Origin: AP-15 sp963702685
GTDB lineage: Bacteria; Pseudomonadota; Alphaproteobacteria; ATCC43930; CGMCC-115725
NCBI GenBank assembly: GCA_963702685.1
Contig: CAVPDQ010000014.1
Location: 248,001 to 312,000 of the forward strand
Direction: 5' to 3'
DNA: 64,000 nucleotides
Below, piece after piece: positions 20,281-28,607 of the stretch (positions within the stretch are counted from its first letter, which is position 1; every line of letters starts with the position of its first letter). The position numbers and the translations under genes are program-made. Below the pieces are notes generated by a model. That model did not search any database and was not told the DNA's origin. It saw nothing but the letters and a program-made list of their open reading frames with translations.

Positions 20281-22101
20281 CTATCGCCGCATGATGCCGG
20301 CGGTGCCGCCCGGGTCGTAGCCGACGGCGACGCGGACATCGACGACCGAGACCCTGCCGGAGCGCACCGCGGCGACCGCCTCGCTCAGCGCCGCGACGAG
20401 CTGTTTCGGGTCCGCCACCGGGCCGATGCCGACACAGCCCTGGCCGCGCGCCAAGGTGGCGAGGTCGATATCGGGGTCGCGGATCGACTGGCCGATCCAG
20501 CGGTTCTCGACCGGCCGGCCGCGGTCGCGCGCGACCCGCTCCTGGTGCAATTCGTCGTTGAAGAACGAGCGGTTGTTGGCGATCACGACCAAGAGCGGGA
20601 TCGAATTGTGCACCGCCGTCCACAGCGCGGTAACGCCCATCAGGAAATCGCCGTCGCCCAATATGGCGACCGGCAGCCGGTCGCTGCCGGTGTCGCGCAA
20701 CGCCAGCGCGGCGCCGACCGCCATCCCCGGCCCCGAGCCGATGCCGCCGCCGCCATCGGCGCCGAGAAAATCTAAGGGATGGCGAAACTCCCACAATTGC
20801 TCGCCCCAGGAGAGCGGCAGCCGGATCATCGAGGCCGGCAATCCGGCCAGCGCCGCCTTCAGCGCCGTCGCCAGCAGCGGCACCTCGATGATCCGGGCGG
20901 CGTCGAGCGCCGAGGCGGGCGGCGGCGACCGCGGCGCGCGCGATGCCGGCAGCGGCGGGGCGGTGGGCCGCAATCCCTTGACCGCGGCGAGCAAGGCCGG
21001 GACCGCGGCATCGGCATCGGCCAGCAGATAAACGTCGGTCGGCGGCAGGCCCTGGTAATCCATGCTCCAGCCATTGTGCGCATACTGGTCGGGCGAGACC
21101 TGGATCACCTTCCCCGCCGGCGCCTTGCCGCGGCAGGCGGCCTTCAGCGTCCCGGCGAGGTCGATCCAATCGAGGCTCAAGATCACATCGGCCGCGGCGA
21201 CGAGCTCGGCGCCCTCGGGATTGAGCGCGGTCGCCGGACCGGCGGCGTGCAGCGGATGGTCGGTCGGGAACGCCGCACCGGCCTTGCGGTCGGTCATGAC
21301 CCGGGCACCCACCGCCTCGGCCAACGCCACGCGCCGGGCCCAGGCCTCGGGGTCGCGCGCAGCGCGGCCCGTCAGCATGACCGGCCGCTCGGCCCCGGCC
21401 AACAGCTCGGCCGCCCGGCGGATCAGCGCGCCGCCCGGCTCGGGCGAGGTCGGCGGGGCAAAGCGTGCGATGTCGGGCATGAGAGGCACCGTCTCGATCT
21501 CGTCCTCTTGCAAGGCCACGTCGAAATTGAGATAGACCGGCCCGCGGGGTGCCGTTTGCGCGATCATGTTGGCGCGCAGCACCGCTTCCTGCGCCGCCCC
21601 GATCGAGGAGGGCTGGTCGTCCCATTTGATAAAATTGCGGATCAAGGCACCCTGGTCGCGGGCGGTGTGGATCCATTCGATCCAGGGCCGACGCCGGGTT
21701 GCGTCGAGCGACCCGGTGGCGCCGAGCACGATGACCGGCACCCGGTCGCACCAGGCGTTGAAGATCGCCATCGTCGCATGCATCAGCCCGACATTGGCGT
21801 GGACAAAGACGAGCAGCGGCCGGCCGGTGACCTTGGCCCAGCCATGCGCCAACGCCACGGCACTCTCTTCATGCAGGCACAGCAGCATGCGCGGCCGGGT
21901 GTTGCCGAGATGGTTGACCAGGCTGTCGTGCAAGCCGCGATAGCTCGCCCCCGGATTGAGCGCCACATACGGGATGTCGAGCGCCCTCACTGCGGCGGCG
22001 ATCGCGTCGCTGCCCCAGATCCGCGGCGACGGCGTGCTCGGCACCGGCCGATCGATCTCGTTTCCGGCGGCCGCGGCGGGCCTCTCGGCGGCAATATCCA
22101 T
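20281..22101 (-). CDS. Thiamine diphosphate-dependent enzyme (acetolactate synthase / benzoylformate decarboxylase-like)
   Basis: ThDP enzyme of 606 residues with the usual three domains. The N-terminal PYR domain has the activating glutamate in CLHEESAVALAHGWAK. A central domain spans about residues 200-340. The C-terminal PP domain has the GDGDFLM...NNRSF cofactor motif. The ATG at 22101 has a strong GGAGGGAG site 5 bases upstream. The lack of a regulatory small subunit gene and the divergence from IlvB suggest a 2-oxo-acid decarboxylase or carboligase rather than acetolactate synthase, but the substrate cannot be told. It is divergent from the radical SAM gene, with 185 bp between starts. 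Confidence 0.82.
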   Translation of the reverse strand: MDIAAERPAAAAGNEIDRPVPSTPSPRIWGSDAIAAAVRALDIPYVALNPGASYRGLHDSLVNHLGNTRPRMLLCLHEESAVALAHGWAKVTGRPLLVFVHANVGLMHATMAIFNAWCDRVPVIVLGATGSLDATRRRPWIEWIHTARDQGALIRNFIKWDDQPSSIGAAQEAVLRANMIAQTAPRGPVYLNFDVALQEDEIETVPLMPDIARFAPPTSPEPGGALIRRAAELLAGAERPVMLTGRAARDPEAWARRVALAEAVGARVMTDRKAGAAFPTDHPLHAAGPATALNPEGAELVAAADVILSLDWIDLAGTLKAACRGKAPAGKVIQVSPDQYAHNGWSMDYQGLPPTDVYLLADADAAVPALLAAVKGLRPTAPPLPASRAPRSPPPASALDAARIIEVPLLATALKAALAGLPASMIRLPLSWGEQLWEFRHPLDFLGADGGGGIGSGPGMAVGAALALRDTGSDRLPVAILGDGDFLMGVTALWTAVHNSIPLLVVIANNRSFFNDELHQERVARDRGRPVENRWIGQSIRDPDIDLATLARGQGCVGIGPVADPKQLVAALSEAVAAVRSGRVSVVDVRVAVGYDPGGTAGIMRR

Positions 22102-22286
22102 GGCGCTCCCTCCCCAATCCGGCAGGCTCGCGGAATTACGCCGCAATCCGCCCCGGCCGGCAAGAGCGGCCGCGCGATGATCGTTGCGACCGGCGCGGCT
22201 GGAAGCGGATCGCGGGATCGGCGATAATCCGACGGCACGCCGCGCTTGCTGGAGCGCGAGCGAAGGGGGCGAGCGAAGGGGCGAGA

Positions 22287-24071
22287 ATGCCGATCCGGCC
22301 ACAGCGCGTCGTTCCGCCCGTCTTCCACCTGGTGCTGATCAAGCCGACGCATTACGACGATCGGGGCTACCCGATCCGCTGGGTCAAGGCGGCGATCCCG
22401 TCGAACACCTTGGCCTGCCTCAACAGCCTCGCCGAGGATGCCGATCGCCGCCGCGTGCTGGGCGGCGATGTCGAGATCCGCCTGCACACCTTCGACGAAA
22501 CCAACCAGCGCGCCCGGCCGCGGGATATCATCCGCGCCATCGGCAAAACCGGCGGGCGGGCGCTGATCGGTCTGGTCGGTGTCCAGTCGAACCAGTTTCC
22601 GCGCGCCGTCGATCTCGCGCGCCCCTTTCGCGCCGCGGGGCTCCCGGTCTGCATCGGCGGGTTTCACGTCTCCGGCTCGCTCGCGATGCTGCCGCAGATG
22701 CCGGCCGAGATGGTCCAGGCCCAATCGCTCGGCATCTCGTTTTTCGCCGGCGAGGCCGAGGCCGGCCGTCTCGACCAGGTGATCCGCGACGCCTGGTCCG
22801 GCGCGCTCCGGCCGATCTACAATTTTATGAGCGAGCTTCCCGGCCTCGAAGGAGAGCCGCCGCCGATGCTGTCGCCGCGCCACATCCGGCGCATCTCGGG
22901 CTCGCTGTCGAGCCTCGATCTCGGCCGCGGCTGCCCCTATCAATGCTCGTTCTGCACGATCATCAACGTCCAGGGCCGCAAGAGCCGGTCGCGCACCGCC
23001 GACGATCTCGAACGTGCGATTCGCGATAACTACGCCCAGGGCATCCGGCGGTTCTTTATCACCGACGACAATTTTGCCCGCAATCGCCATTGGGAGGCGC
23101 TGTTCGACCGGATGATCCGGCTGCGCCAGGGCGAGGGGCTCAAGCTCGGCTTTACGATCCAGGTCGACGCGCTGTGCCACCGCATCCCGAGCTTTATCGA
23201 AAAAGCGGCGCAGGCCGGGGTGCGCCGGGTCTTTATCGGGCTCGAAAACATCAACCCCGACAATCTGATCGCATCAAAAAAGCACCAGAACAAGATCACC
23301 GAATACCGCGCCATGCTGCAGCAATGGCGCGAGCACGGGGCGATCACCTGCGCCGGCTACATCATCGGCTTTCCCGGCGATACCAAGGCATCGATCCTGC
23401 GCGACATCGACATCATCAAGCGCGAATTGCCGCTCGATATCCTCGAATTGTTCTATCTGACGCCATTGCCAGGGTCGGAGGACCACAAGAATTTGTGGCA
23501 GGACGGCGCCTGGATGGACGCCGATTTGAACAAATACGACCTTTATCACCCGGTGGCGCATCATCCGCGCATGAGCGACGGCGATTGGGCCGAAGCCTAC
23601 CGCGCCGCTTGGGAGAGCTTTTACAGCTTCGACCATCTGCGCACGGTGTTGCGCCGGGCTGCGGCGAACCCGAACGGCCGGCCGCATACGACCTTGACGA
23701 CACTCTTGTGGTTCAAATTGATGACGATGTTCGAAGGGGTCCACCCGCTCGAAGGCGGCGCCTTTCGCCGCAAGGCGCGGCGCGAGCGGCGCTACGGCTT
23801 GCCGCGCGAAAGCCCCTTTGTGTTCTACCCGCGCGAGGCGGCCGAGATCGTCGTCAAGGCCGCGCGCTACTGGGCGGTCTATCGCCGCGCCAAGACGATC
23901 TTGAAAGAGGTCCTCGCCACCCCCGACCGCTGGGCCTACACCGATTTGTCGATCGCTCCGCCGCTGGAGGACGAGTTCGACGCGCTCGACCTCTACCACG
24001 CGACCAACGGCGGCGAGGCAGCGCTCGCCCGCATGCGCCGCGACGACCGGCTGCGCGCCAAGGCCGGCTGA
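22287..24071 (+). CDS. B12-binding domain radical SAM protein
   Basis: A 594-residue protein. The N-terminal ~190 residues form a cobalamin-binding-like Rossmann domain (GGRALIGLVGVQSNQFPRAV, GLPVCIGGFHVSG). A radical SAM TIM barrel follows, with the [4Fe-4S] ligands in CPYQCSFC, a GxIxGxP-like GYIIGFPGDT and EDNF-like TDDNFARN. A C-terminal helical part of about 150 residues completes it. Related enzymes carry out methyl transfers or rearrangements in hopanoid, bacteriochlorophyll or antibiotic pathways. No biosynthetic partner is adjacent, so the reaction is unknown. It is divergent from the ThDP enzyme. Confidence 0.85.
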   Translation: MPIRPQRVVPPVFHLVLIKPTHYDDRGYPIRWVKAAIPSNTLACLNSLAEDADRRRVLGGDVEIRLHTFDETNQRARPRDIIRAIGKTGGRALIGLVGVQSNQFPRAVDLARPFRAAGLPVCIGGFHVSGSLAMLPQMPAEMVQAQSLGISFFAGEAEAGRLDQVIRDAWSGALRPIYNFMSELPGLEGEPPPMLSPRHIRRISGSLSSLDLGRGCPYQCSFCTIINVQGRKSRSRTADDLERAIRDNYAQGIRRFFITDDNFARNRHWEALFDRMIRLRQGEGLKLGFTIQVDALCHRIPSFIEKAAQAGVRRVFIGLENINPDNLIASKKHQNKITEYRAMLQQWREHGAITCAGYIIGFPGDTKASILRDIDIIKRELPLDILELFYLTPLPGSEDHKNLWQDGAWMDADLNKYDLYHPVAHHPRMSDGDWAEAYRAAWESFYSFDHLRTVLRRAAANPNGRPHTTLTTLLWFKLMTMFEGVHPLEGGAFRRKARRERRYGLPRESPFVFYPREAAEIVVKAARYWAVYRRAKTILKEVLATPDRWAYTDLSIAPPLEDEFDALDLYHATNGGEAALARMRRDDRLRAKAG

Positions 24072-24208
24072 AGAGGGCCAAGGTCGCCCAGCTGCCGGTG
24101 CAGCAGCCGACAAAATTTCAGCTGATCGTCAACCTCAACACCGCAAAGGCGCTGGGCCTGACCATCCCTCCGGCGCTGATGGCCCGCGCCACCCAGGTGA
24201 TCGAGTAA
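24072..24208 (+). pseudogene. C-terminal remnant of an ABC transporter substrate-binding protein (DUF534/ABC_sub_bind)
   Basis: About 42 residues before a stop at 24208 match the conserved end of this binding-protein family: QPTKFQLIVNLNTAKALGLT followed by IPPALMARATQVIE. No start codon or upstream part exists, because the frame runs directly into the radical SAM stop region. This is the stump of a deleted gene. Confidence 0.75.
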
Positions 24209-24263
24209 CCTGCGCGCCGCACGCCGGTTTCGATCTTCCTCGAAAGAATTGGAAATCCCCTTG

Positions 24264-24343
24264 CGCGGGCTCGACCCGCGTATCCACGACTTTGTTGGCT
24301 GGGGCCGGGGAGACACGGATGACCGGGTCGAGCCCGGTCAAGA
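24264..24343. repeat. Intergenic imperfect inverted repeat
   Basis: Two arms built on CGGGTCGAGCCCG (left arm around 24264-24290 on the minus strand, right arm around 24315-24343) can fold into a long hairpin. Similar GTCGAGCCCG-based palindromes are dispersed between genes in many alphaproteobacteria. It lies between the transporter stump and the GST gene. Confidence 0.6.
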
Positions 24344-24394
24344 CGGCCCTTTCCGGTCAACACCCTGGGCAAGACCCGACGGAGATCCGGCCGC

Positions 24395-25063
24395 TCAGAA
24401 ATCGAGGTCGGCGTAATGTGCCGGCGGCGGCACGCCCGGGATGTGGTCGGCGAGGATCGGGCGAAAGCTCGGCCGCGACTTGATCCGCGCATACCATTCC
24501 TTGGCCGGCTCGTGCGCGTCCCACGGCACGTCGCCCAAATAGTCGAGGCTCGACAATTGCGTTGCCGCGGTGATGTCGGCGATCGAGAAATGGTCGCCGG
24601 CGAGCCAGCGCCGGCGCTCGATCAGATAGCCGATATAATCGAGATGGTGCGGCAGATTGGCGTGGCCGGCGCGAATCGCCTGCGAGTTCGGCTGGCCGTG
24701 CCCGAGAAAGCGCTTCATCATCTTTTCGCCGAGCAGATTGTCGGTGACCTCATGGCTCATCTTGGTGTCGAACCACGCGGTCAGCCGGCGCACCTCGGCG
24801 CGGTCGATCGGGTTGATGCCGATCAGCATCTTGTCGCGATAAACCTCGTCGAGATATTCGACGATCGCCGCGGTATCGGCCAGCACCGTGCCGTCCGCCT
24901 CGATCAGCACCGGCACCTCGCCGGCCGGGTTGAGCGCCAGGAACTCGGGCCGCCTTTCCCAGATCTTCTCGGCCTTCAGCGTAAAGTCGAGGTTCTTCTC
25001 CCGCAGGATCACCCGCACCTTGCGCGAGGCGGGCGAGAGCCACTGATGATAGACGACGCGCAT
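24395..25063 (-). CDS. Glutathione S-transferase family protein
   Basis: A 222-residue cytosolic GST. The N-terminal thioredoxin-like domain has an active-site Ser in HQWLSPASRKVRV and the glutathione-binding PVLIEADGTVLADTAAI. The all-helical C-terminal domain has the folding motif FSIADITAATQ. The ATG at 25063 begins directly at the family N-terminus. A longer start at 25114 lacks support. By family it conjugates, isomerises or dehalogenates electrophilic compounds with glutathione. It stands alone on its strand, bordered by intergenic repeats. Confidence 0.87.
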   Translation of the reverse strand: MRVVYHQWLSPASRKVRVILREKNLDFTLKAEKIWERRPEFLALNPAGEVPVLIEADGTVLADTAAIVEYLDEVYRDKMLIGINPIDRAEVRRLTAWFDTKMSHEVTDNLLGEKMMKRFLGHGQPNSQAIRAGHANLPHHLDYIGYLIERRRWLAGDHFSIADITAATQLSSLDYLGDVPWDAHEPAKEWYARIKSRPSFRPILADHIPGVPPPAHYADLDF

Positions 25064-25166
25064 CGCCCGATTTAACCGATCGCGCCCACCGGAACAACGC
25101 CCCTTCGCGCGCACGGCACGGGCGCGGGCCGCGAGCGCCCCGCCCGCCTGGTTGCAGCGCCGGTGC

Positions 25167-25339
25167 TAGAGCGGTTTCCGACCAAATTGCACCGCGTTCA
25201 CCCCCTCCCAACCCCTCCCCATCAAAGGGGGAGGGCCTTTATCAGCACCCCTATTTGTACTCCCGCCCCATCGATGGGGGCGGGTCGGGGTGGGGGTGAG
25301 GCGTCGCCAAGTGCGTCGACCCGGTCGAAAACCGCTCTA
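25167..25339. repeat. Long intergenic inverted repeat with nested palindromes
   Basis: The outer arms of 17 bases (TAGAGCGGTTTCCGACC at 25167 and its near-complement at 25323-25339) differ at one position. Inside are two further complementary blocks rich in CCCCTCCC and GGGGAGGG (25202-25237 and 25260-25300). It fills most of the 300 bp without genes between the GST and GcrA-like genes. It looks like a small non-coding repeat element. Confidence 0.7.
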
Positions 25340-25363
25340 ATGACCGCGTCGGCGCCGGCGCGG

Positions 25364-25708
25364 TCAAGCGGCGTCGGGCTTTTGGTCGCGCGGGCGGACA
25401 TAGGCGACCGCTGCATGCTCGGCGCAATAGGGCTTGCCGGGCAACGGGCGGGCGCCGCAAAAGCGGAAGCTCGGGTCGTTCGGATGGCCGTAAGGCCACA
25501 GGCAGCTCGGCCCGGTGAACTCAAAGACGTTGCGCCCCGGCGGCGGCTTTGGCGCCGGCTCGCGCCGCGTCATCGAATTCCTGTGCAGCCGGCCGATGAC
25601 GGCGTTTTTGGTCAACCCCATGCGCCGGCCGATCTCGGCGGTCGGCAACCCTTCGGTAAAAAGCTGCGCCAAGCGCTCGACGCGCTCGCTCGTCCAGGTG
25701 ACTTCCAT
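25364..25708 (-). CDS. GcrA family cell-cycle regulator (short form)
   Basis: A 114-residue protein with the two GcrA signatures. The N-terminal helix-turn-helix-like region reads WTSERVERLAQLFTEGLPTA then IGRRMGLTKNAVIGRLHR. The C-terminal cysteine/histidine part reads CLWPYGHPNDPSFRFCG then PYCAEHAAVAY. GcrA binds sigma-70 RNA polymerase and is guided by GANTC adenine methylation in alphaproteobacteria. At 114 residues this is shorter than the usual ~150-175, with only a brief proline-rich linker, so it may be a paralogue rather than the main regulator. The ATG at 25708 has GGGGGAA upstream. Confidence 0.85.
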   Translation of the reverse strand: MEVTWTSERVERLAQLFTEGLPTAEIGRRMGLTKNAVIGRLHRNSMTRREPAPKPPPGRNVFEFTGPSCLWPYGHPNDPSFRFCGARPLPGKPYCAEHAAVAYVRPRDQKPDAA

Positions 25709-25818
25709 GGTTCCCCCGCATTCTGTGGACGGCCCCTCCTCCGTCCACAAAATACGGTATCAGCTATAGGCGTCGCTGCCAACAGCTATCTATTAGTGGT
25801 GTTAAAAAAATTCGCTGC

Positions 25819-26376
25819 TCAGCGCGCCATGCCCTCGGCCCCGGCCGGCACGTCGTAAAACGCGAGCGTCATCGATACGCTGCTGTAAAAGCCCATCAGC
25901 GTGATCACGTCGGTGATCCCCTCGTGGCCGAGCGCCTCGACCGCGCGATCGTAAAGCCCCTTGGCCACCCAGCGCGAATTGGCGAGGCACGTCGCCATCT
26001 CATAGACCACCTGCTCGCGCTTGTCCGAGAACGAGGTCGGCAAGCCCGAGAGCATCGCCTCGACCTTGTCGTCCGGCAGCCCGGCCGCCTTGGCGGCGCG
26101 CTCATGCGCGTTGGTCGGATAAGCCGAATGGAACTTGCTGTTGATGATGACGACCGCGATCTCACGCTCGCGCTCGCTCAGCGAATAACCGGTGCGGAAA
26201 TAGGCGCCGAGCGGCCCCATTACCTTCGCGAGCTTGGGGTTGTGGACGTAGATCTTATTCGGGCCGGGAAGCCGGCCGCGAGTTTGGATCAGGGTCCGGT
26301 AGCCCTCCTGCTGCTCCGGGGTCATCCGGTCATAGGGAATCTCGGCATAGCGGCCAAAAGTCGGGGTTTCGGGCAT
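25819..26376 (-). CDS. Carboxymuconolactone decarboxylase-like protein (copy 2 of tandem pair)
   Basis: A 185-residue all-helical protein of the CMD/AhpD superfamily. The core is FRTGYSLSEREREIAVVIIN and YPTNAHERAAKAAGL. The CxxC redox pair of AhpD-like peroxidases is absent, while the histidine of the NAHE motif is kept, so a decarboxylase/isomerase-like or unknown role is more likely than peroxide reduction. It is strongly similar to the gene 26 bases upstream, and both start MPETPTFGRYAEIPYDRMTP. The pair is divergent from the HpaB-like hydroxylase and VOC genes, which suggests a role in ring catabolism. Confidence 0.85.
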   Translation of the reverse strand: MPETPTFGRYAEIPYDRMTPEQQEGYRTLIQTRGRLPGPNKIYVHNPKLAKVMGPLGAYFRTGYSLSEREREIAVVIINSKFHSAYPTNAHERAAKAAGLPDDKVEAMLSGLPTSFSDKREQVVYEMATCLANSRWVAKGLYDRAVEALGHEGITDVITLMGFYSSVSMTLAFYDVPAGAEGMAR

Positions 26377-26402
26377 TTCAAGTCTCCTTTTTCTGGTTTG
26401 GT

Positions 26403-26960
26403 TCAGCGGGCGATCCCTTGCGCGCCGGCGGGCACATCATAGAAAGCCAAGGTCATCGATACGCTCGTATAAAAGCCCATCAGACAGATCACATCGGTGA
26501 TGCCTTGATGGCCGAGGGCGGCGACAGCGCGGTCGTAAAGCCCTTTCGCAACCCAGCGCGAATTGGCAAGGCAAGCCGCCATCTCATAGACCACCTGCTC
26601 GCGCGTGTCGGAAAACGCGGTCGGCAGGCCCGACAGCATGGCTTCGACCTTGTCGGCCGGCAGCCCCGCCGCCTTCGCCGCGCGCTCGTGTGCATTTGTC
26701 GGGTAGATCGAGCGCCATTTGCTGTTGATGGTGACGACAGCGATCTCGCGTTCCCGCTCGGAAAGCGAGTAGCCGGTGCGGAAATAGGCACCGACCGGCC
26801 CCATGACCTTCGCCAATTCCGGGTTGTCGAGCCAGATCTTGTTCGGCCCGCCGATCTGCCCGCGCGCCTCTACCATCGCGCGATGGCCCGCCTGCTGCTC
26901 GGGTGTCATCCGGTCATAGGGAATTTCGGCATAGCGGCCAAAGGTCGGCGTCTCGGGCAT
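26403..26960 (-). CDS. Carboxymuconolactone decarboxylase-like protein (copy 1 of tandem pair)
   Basis: A 185-residue CMD-fold protein, first of the tandem pair and the same length as its partner. The N-terminal 20 and C-terminal 80 residues are almost identical between them. Differences concentrate in residues 22-50 (the lid region, for example GRLPGPNKIYVHNP against GQIGGPNKIWLDNP) and around SIYPTNAHERAA. That pattern fits duplication followed by change of substrate preference or a heteromeric assembly. It also lacks CxxC. The start is 169 bp from the divergent hydroxylase gene. Confidence 0.85.
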   Translation of the reverse strand: MPETPTFGRYAEIPYDRMTPEQQAGHRAMVEARGQIGGPNKIWLDNPELAKVMGPVGAYFRTGYSLSEREREIAVVTINSKWRSIYPTNAHERAAKAAGLPADKVEAMLSGLPTAFSDTREQVVYEMAACLANSRWVAKGLYDRAVAALGHQGITDVICLMGFYTSVSMTLAFYDVPAGAQGIAR

Positions 26961-27023
26961 TTTTGGGTTTCCTTCCCCGGGTCCATTGCCGCTTCATCCT
27001 GCAACAGCCACGCGCGCCCTGTC

Positions 27024-27076
27024 GATACGCGCGCACGCGCTGGCCTTGCGATATGCGCGCACGCGCTGGCCTTGCG
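27024..27076. repeat. Two-copy 26-bp tandem repeat in the divergent promoter region
   Basis: Two adjacent 26-base units beginning GATACGCGCGCACGCGC and GATATGCGCGCACGCGC differ at one base. They lie about 55 bases before the hydroxylase start, between it and the CMD-like pair. A site for a regulator of both transcripts is possible. Confidence 0.7.
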
Positions 27077-27129
27077 TCCGACGCGGGCGTAGTCTCGACA
27101 ACGAAATCCGCCCTGTCGGGAGTGGCGTG

Positions 27130-28593
27130 ATGGGAGCGCGTAGCGGGAAGCAATATCTGGCGGGGTTGCGCGAGCAGGAGCGCGAGGTTTGGCTCGGCGG
27201 CGAGCGGGTGCGCGACGTCACGGCGCATCCGGGGCTCGCGGGCGGGGCGCGCGCGATCGCATCGCTCTACGACATGCAGTGCAGCCCCGAGCATCGCGAG
27301 GCGATGACCTATCAATCGCCATCGAGCGGCGAGCGGGTCGGGCTCTCCTTTATCGTGCCGCGCACCCGCGAGGACCTCGAAAAACGGCGCGCGATGATGC
27401 TGAGCTGGGCGCGCACCACCTGCGGCATGATGGGCCGCTCGCCCGACTTTATGAATGTTACCTATTCGGCCTGGGCGGGTGCGGCCGATTTCTTCGGTCA
27501 GGGCGGCCATCCCGAATTCGCCGACAACATGCGCCGCTATCACGAATACCTGCGCGAGAACGACATCTGCCTGACCCATTCGCTGATCAACTTGCAGCGC
27601 AGCCGCACCGTCTCCGGCGCCTTCAACCTGCAGGAAGGGACGGCATTAGAGGTCGTGCGCGAAACCGATGCCGGCATCGTCGTGCGCGGCGCCCGCATCC
27701 TCGCCACCTTGGGGCCGCTCTCCGACGAGATCGCCGTCTATTCGCCGCGCATGGGCCGTCACACCGAGCGGCACAGCCCGTTCGCGCTCTCCTTTGCGAT
27801 CCCGTGCGGCGCCAAGGGGCTGCGGTTTTTGTGCCGCGACAGCGTCGATCCCGGCGGCTCGCATTTCGACCACCCGCTCGCCACCCGCTTCGAGGAGATG
27901 GACTGCATCGTCTTTTTCGACGACGTGCTGGTGCCGTGGGAGCGGGTGTTTCTGCTGGGCGATGTCGACCGGCTCAACGCCACCGCCAACATCACTCATT
28001 CCTCGGTGCATTCGGCGCATCAGGGGGCGGCGAAAAACCTCGCCAAATGCGAGTTCGTGCTCGGCGTCGCGTTGCTGATGACGCAGACCCTCGGGAATGC
28101 GCACCTGCCGCATGTCGAGGAGCGCATCGGCGAATTGATGCTGACGACGCAGCTGACCCGCGCCTGCATGCGCGCCGCCGAGGCCGACGCCGAGCTCGAC
28201 GAATGGGGTGTCATGACCCCCGACCCGCTGTTGGCCGAAAGCCCGCGCAACCTCTTTATGACCGCCTATCCGCGGATGATCGAGATCATCCAGCTGTTGG
28301 GGTCGTCGAGCTTCCTCTTGACGCCGAGCAAGGCCGATTTCAAAGGCCCGCTGGGGCACGACATCGAGCAATTTCTCGCCACCGATTCGACCGGGGCGCT
28401 CGACCGGGTCAAGCTCTTCCGGCTCGCCTGGGACCTCGCCGGCAGCGCCTTCGGCAGCCGCCAGGTGCTGTACGAGCGTTTCTTTGCCAGCGACCCGTTG
28501 ACGCGGGCCCGGGCCATCGCCACCATTTACCCGAAACAGGAAGTCATGGATCGCGTCCTCGACTTTCTCGGGCGCGACGACGACCATTTGTGA
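27130..28593 (+). CDS. 4-hydroxyphenylacetate 3-monooxygenase (HpaB) family hydroxylase
   Basis: Flavin-dependent oxygenase subunit of the HpaB/PvcC family, 487 residues, with the acyl-CoA-dehydrogenase-like fold. Landmarks are SGKQYLAGLREQEREVWLGG at the N-terminus, RTTCGMMGRSPDFMN, FFDDVLVPWERVFLLGD and the late LLGSSSFLLTPSKADF helix. Family enzymes hydroxylate phenols ortho to the hydroxyl using FADH2 from a separate reductase, and no reductase gene is visible here. The ATG at 27130 has GGGAG 8 bases upstream. It is followed after 14 bases by the VOC gene, clearly one transcript, so the product may pass to that enzyme. Confidence 0.88.
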   Translation: MGARSGKQYLAGLREQEREVWLGGERVRDVTAHPGLAGGARAIASLYDMQCSPEHREAMTYQSPSSGERVGLSFIVPRTREDLEKRRAMMLSWARTTCGMMGRSPDFMNVTYSAWAGAADFFGQGGHPEFADNMRRYHEYLRENDICLTHSLINLQRSRTVSGAFNLQEGTALEVVRETDAGIVVRGARILATLGPLSDEIAVYSPRMGRHTERHSPFALSFAIPCGAKGLRFLCRDSVDPGGSHFDHPLATRFEEMDCIVFFDDVLVPWERVFLLGDVDRLNATANITHSSVHSAHQGAAKNLAKCEFVLGVALLMTQTLGNAHLPHVEERIGELMLTTQLTRACMRAAEADAELDEWGVMTPDPLLAESPRNLFMTAYPRMIEIIQLLGSSSFLLTPSKADFKGPLGHDIEQFLATDSTGALDRVKLFRLAWDLAGSAFGSRQVLYERFFASDPLTRARAIATIYPKQEVMDRVLDFLGRDDDHL

Positions 28594-28607
28594 CGGAGGA
28601 GCCGAGG

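Noticed and set aside
20281..22101. Acetolactate synthase (ilvB) assignment
   Set aside because: No small subunit gene is adjacent and the central and active-site neighbourhood differs. Only the ThDP family is safe to call.
25819..26960. Twin CMD-like proteins as AhpD-type alkylhydroperoxidases
   Set aside because: The CxxC redox motif needed for that role is missing from both.
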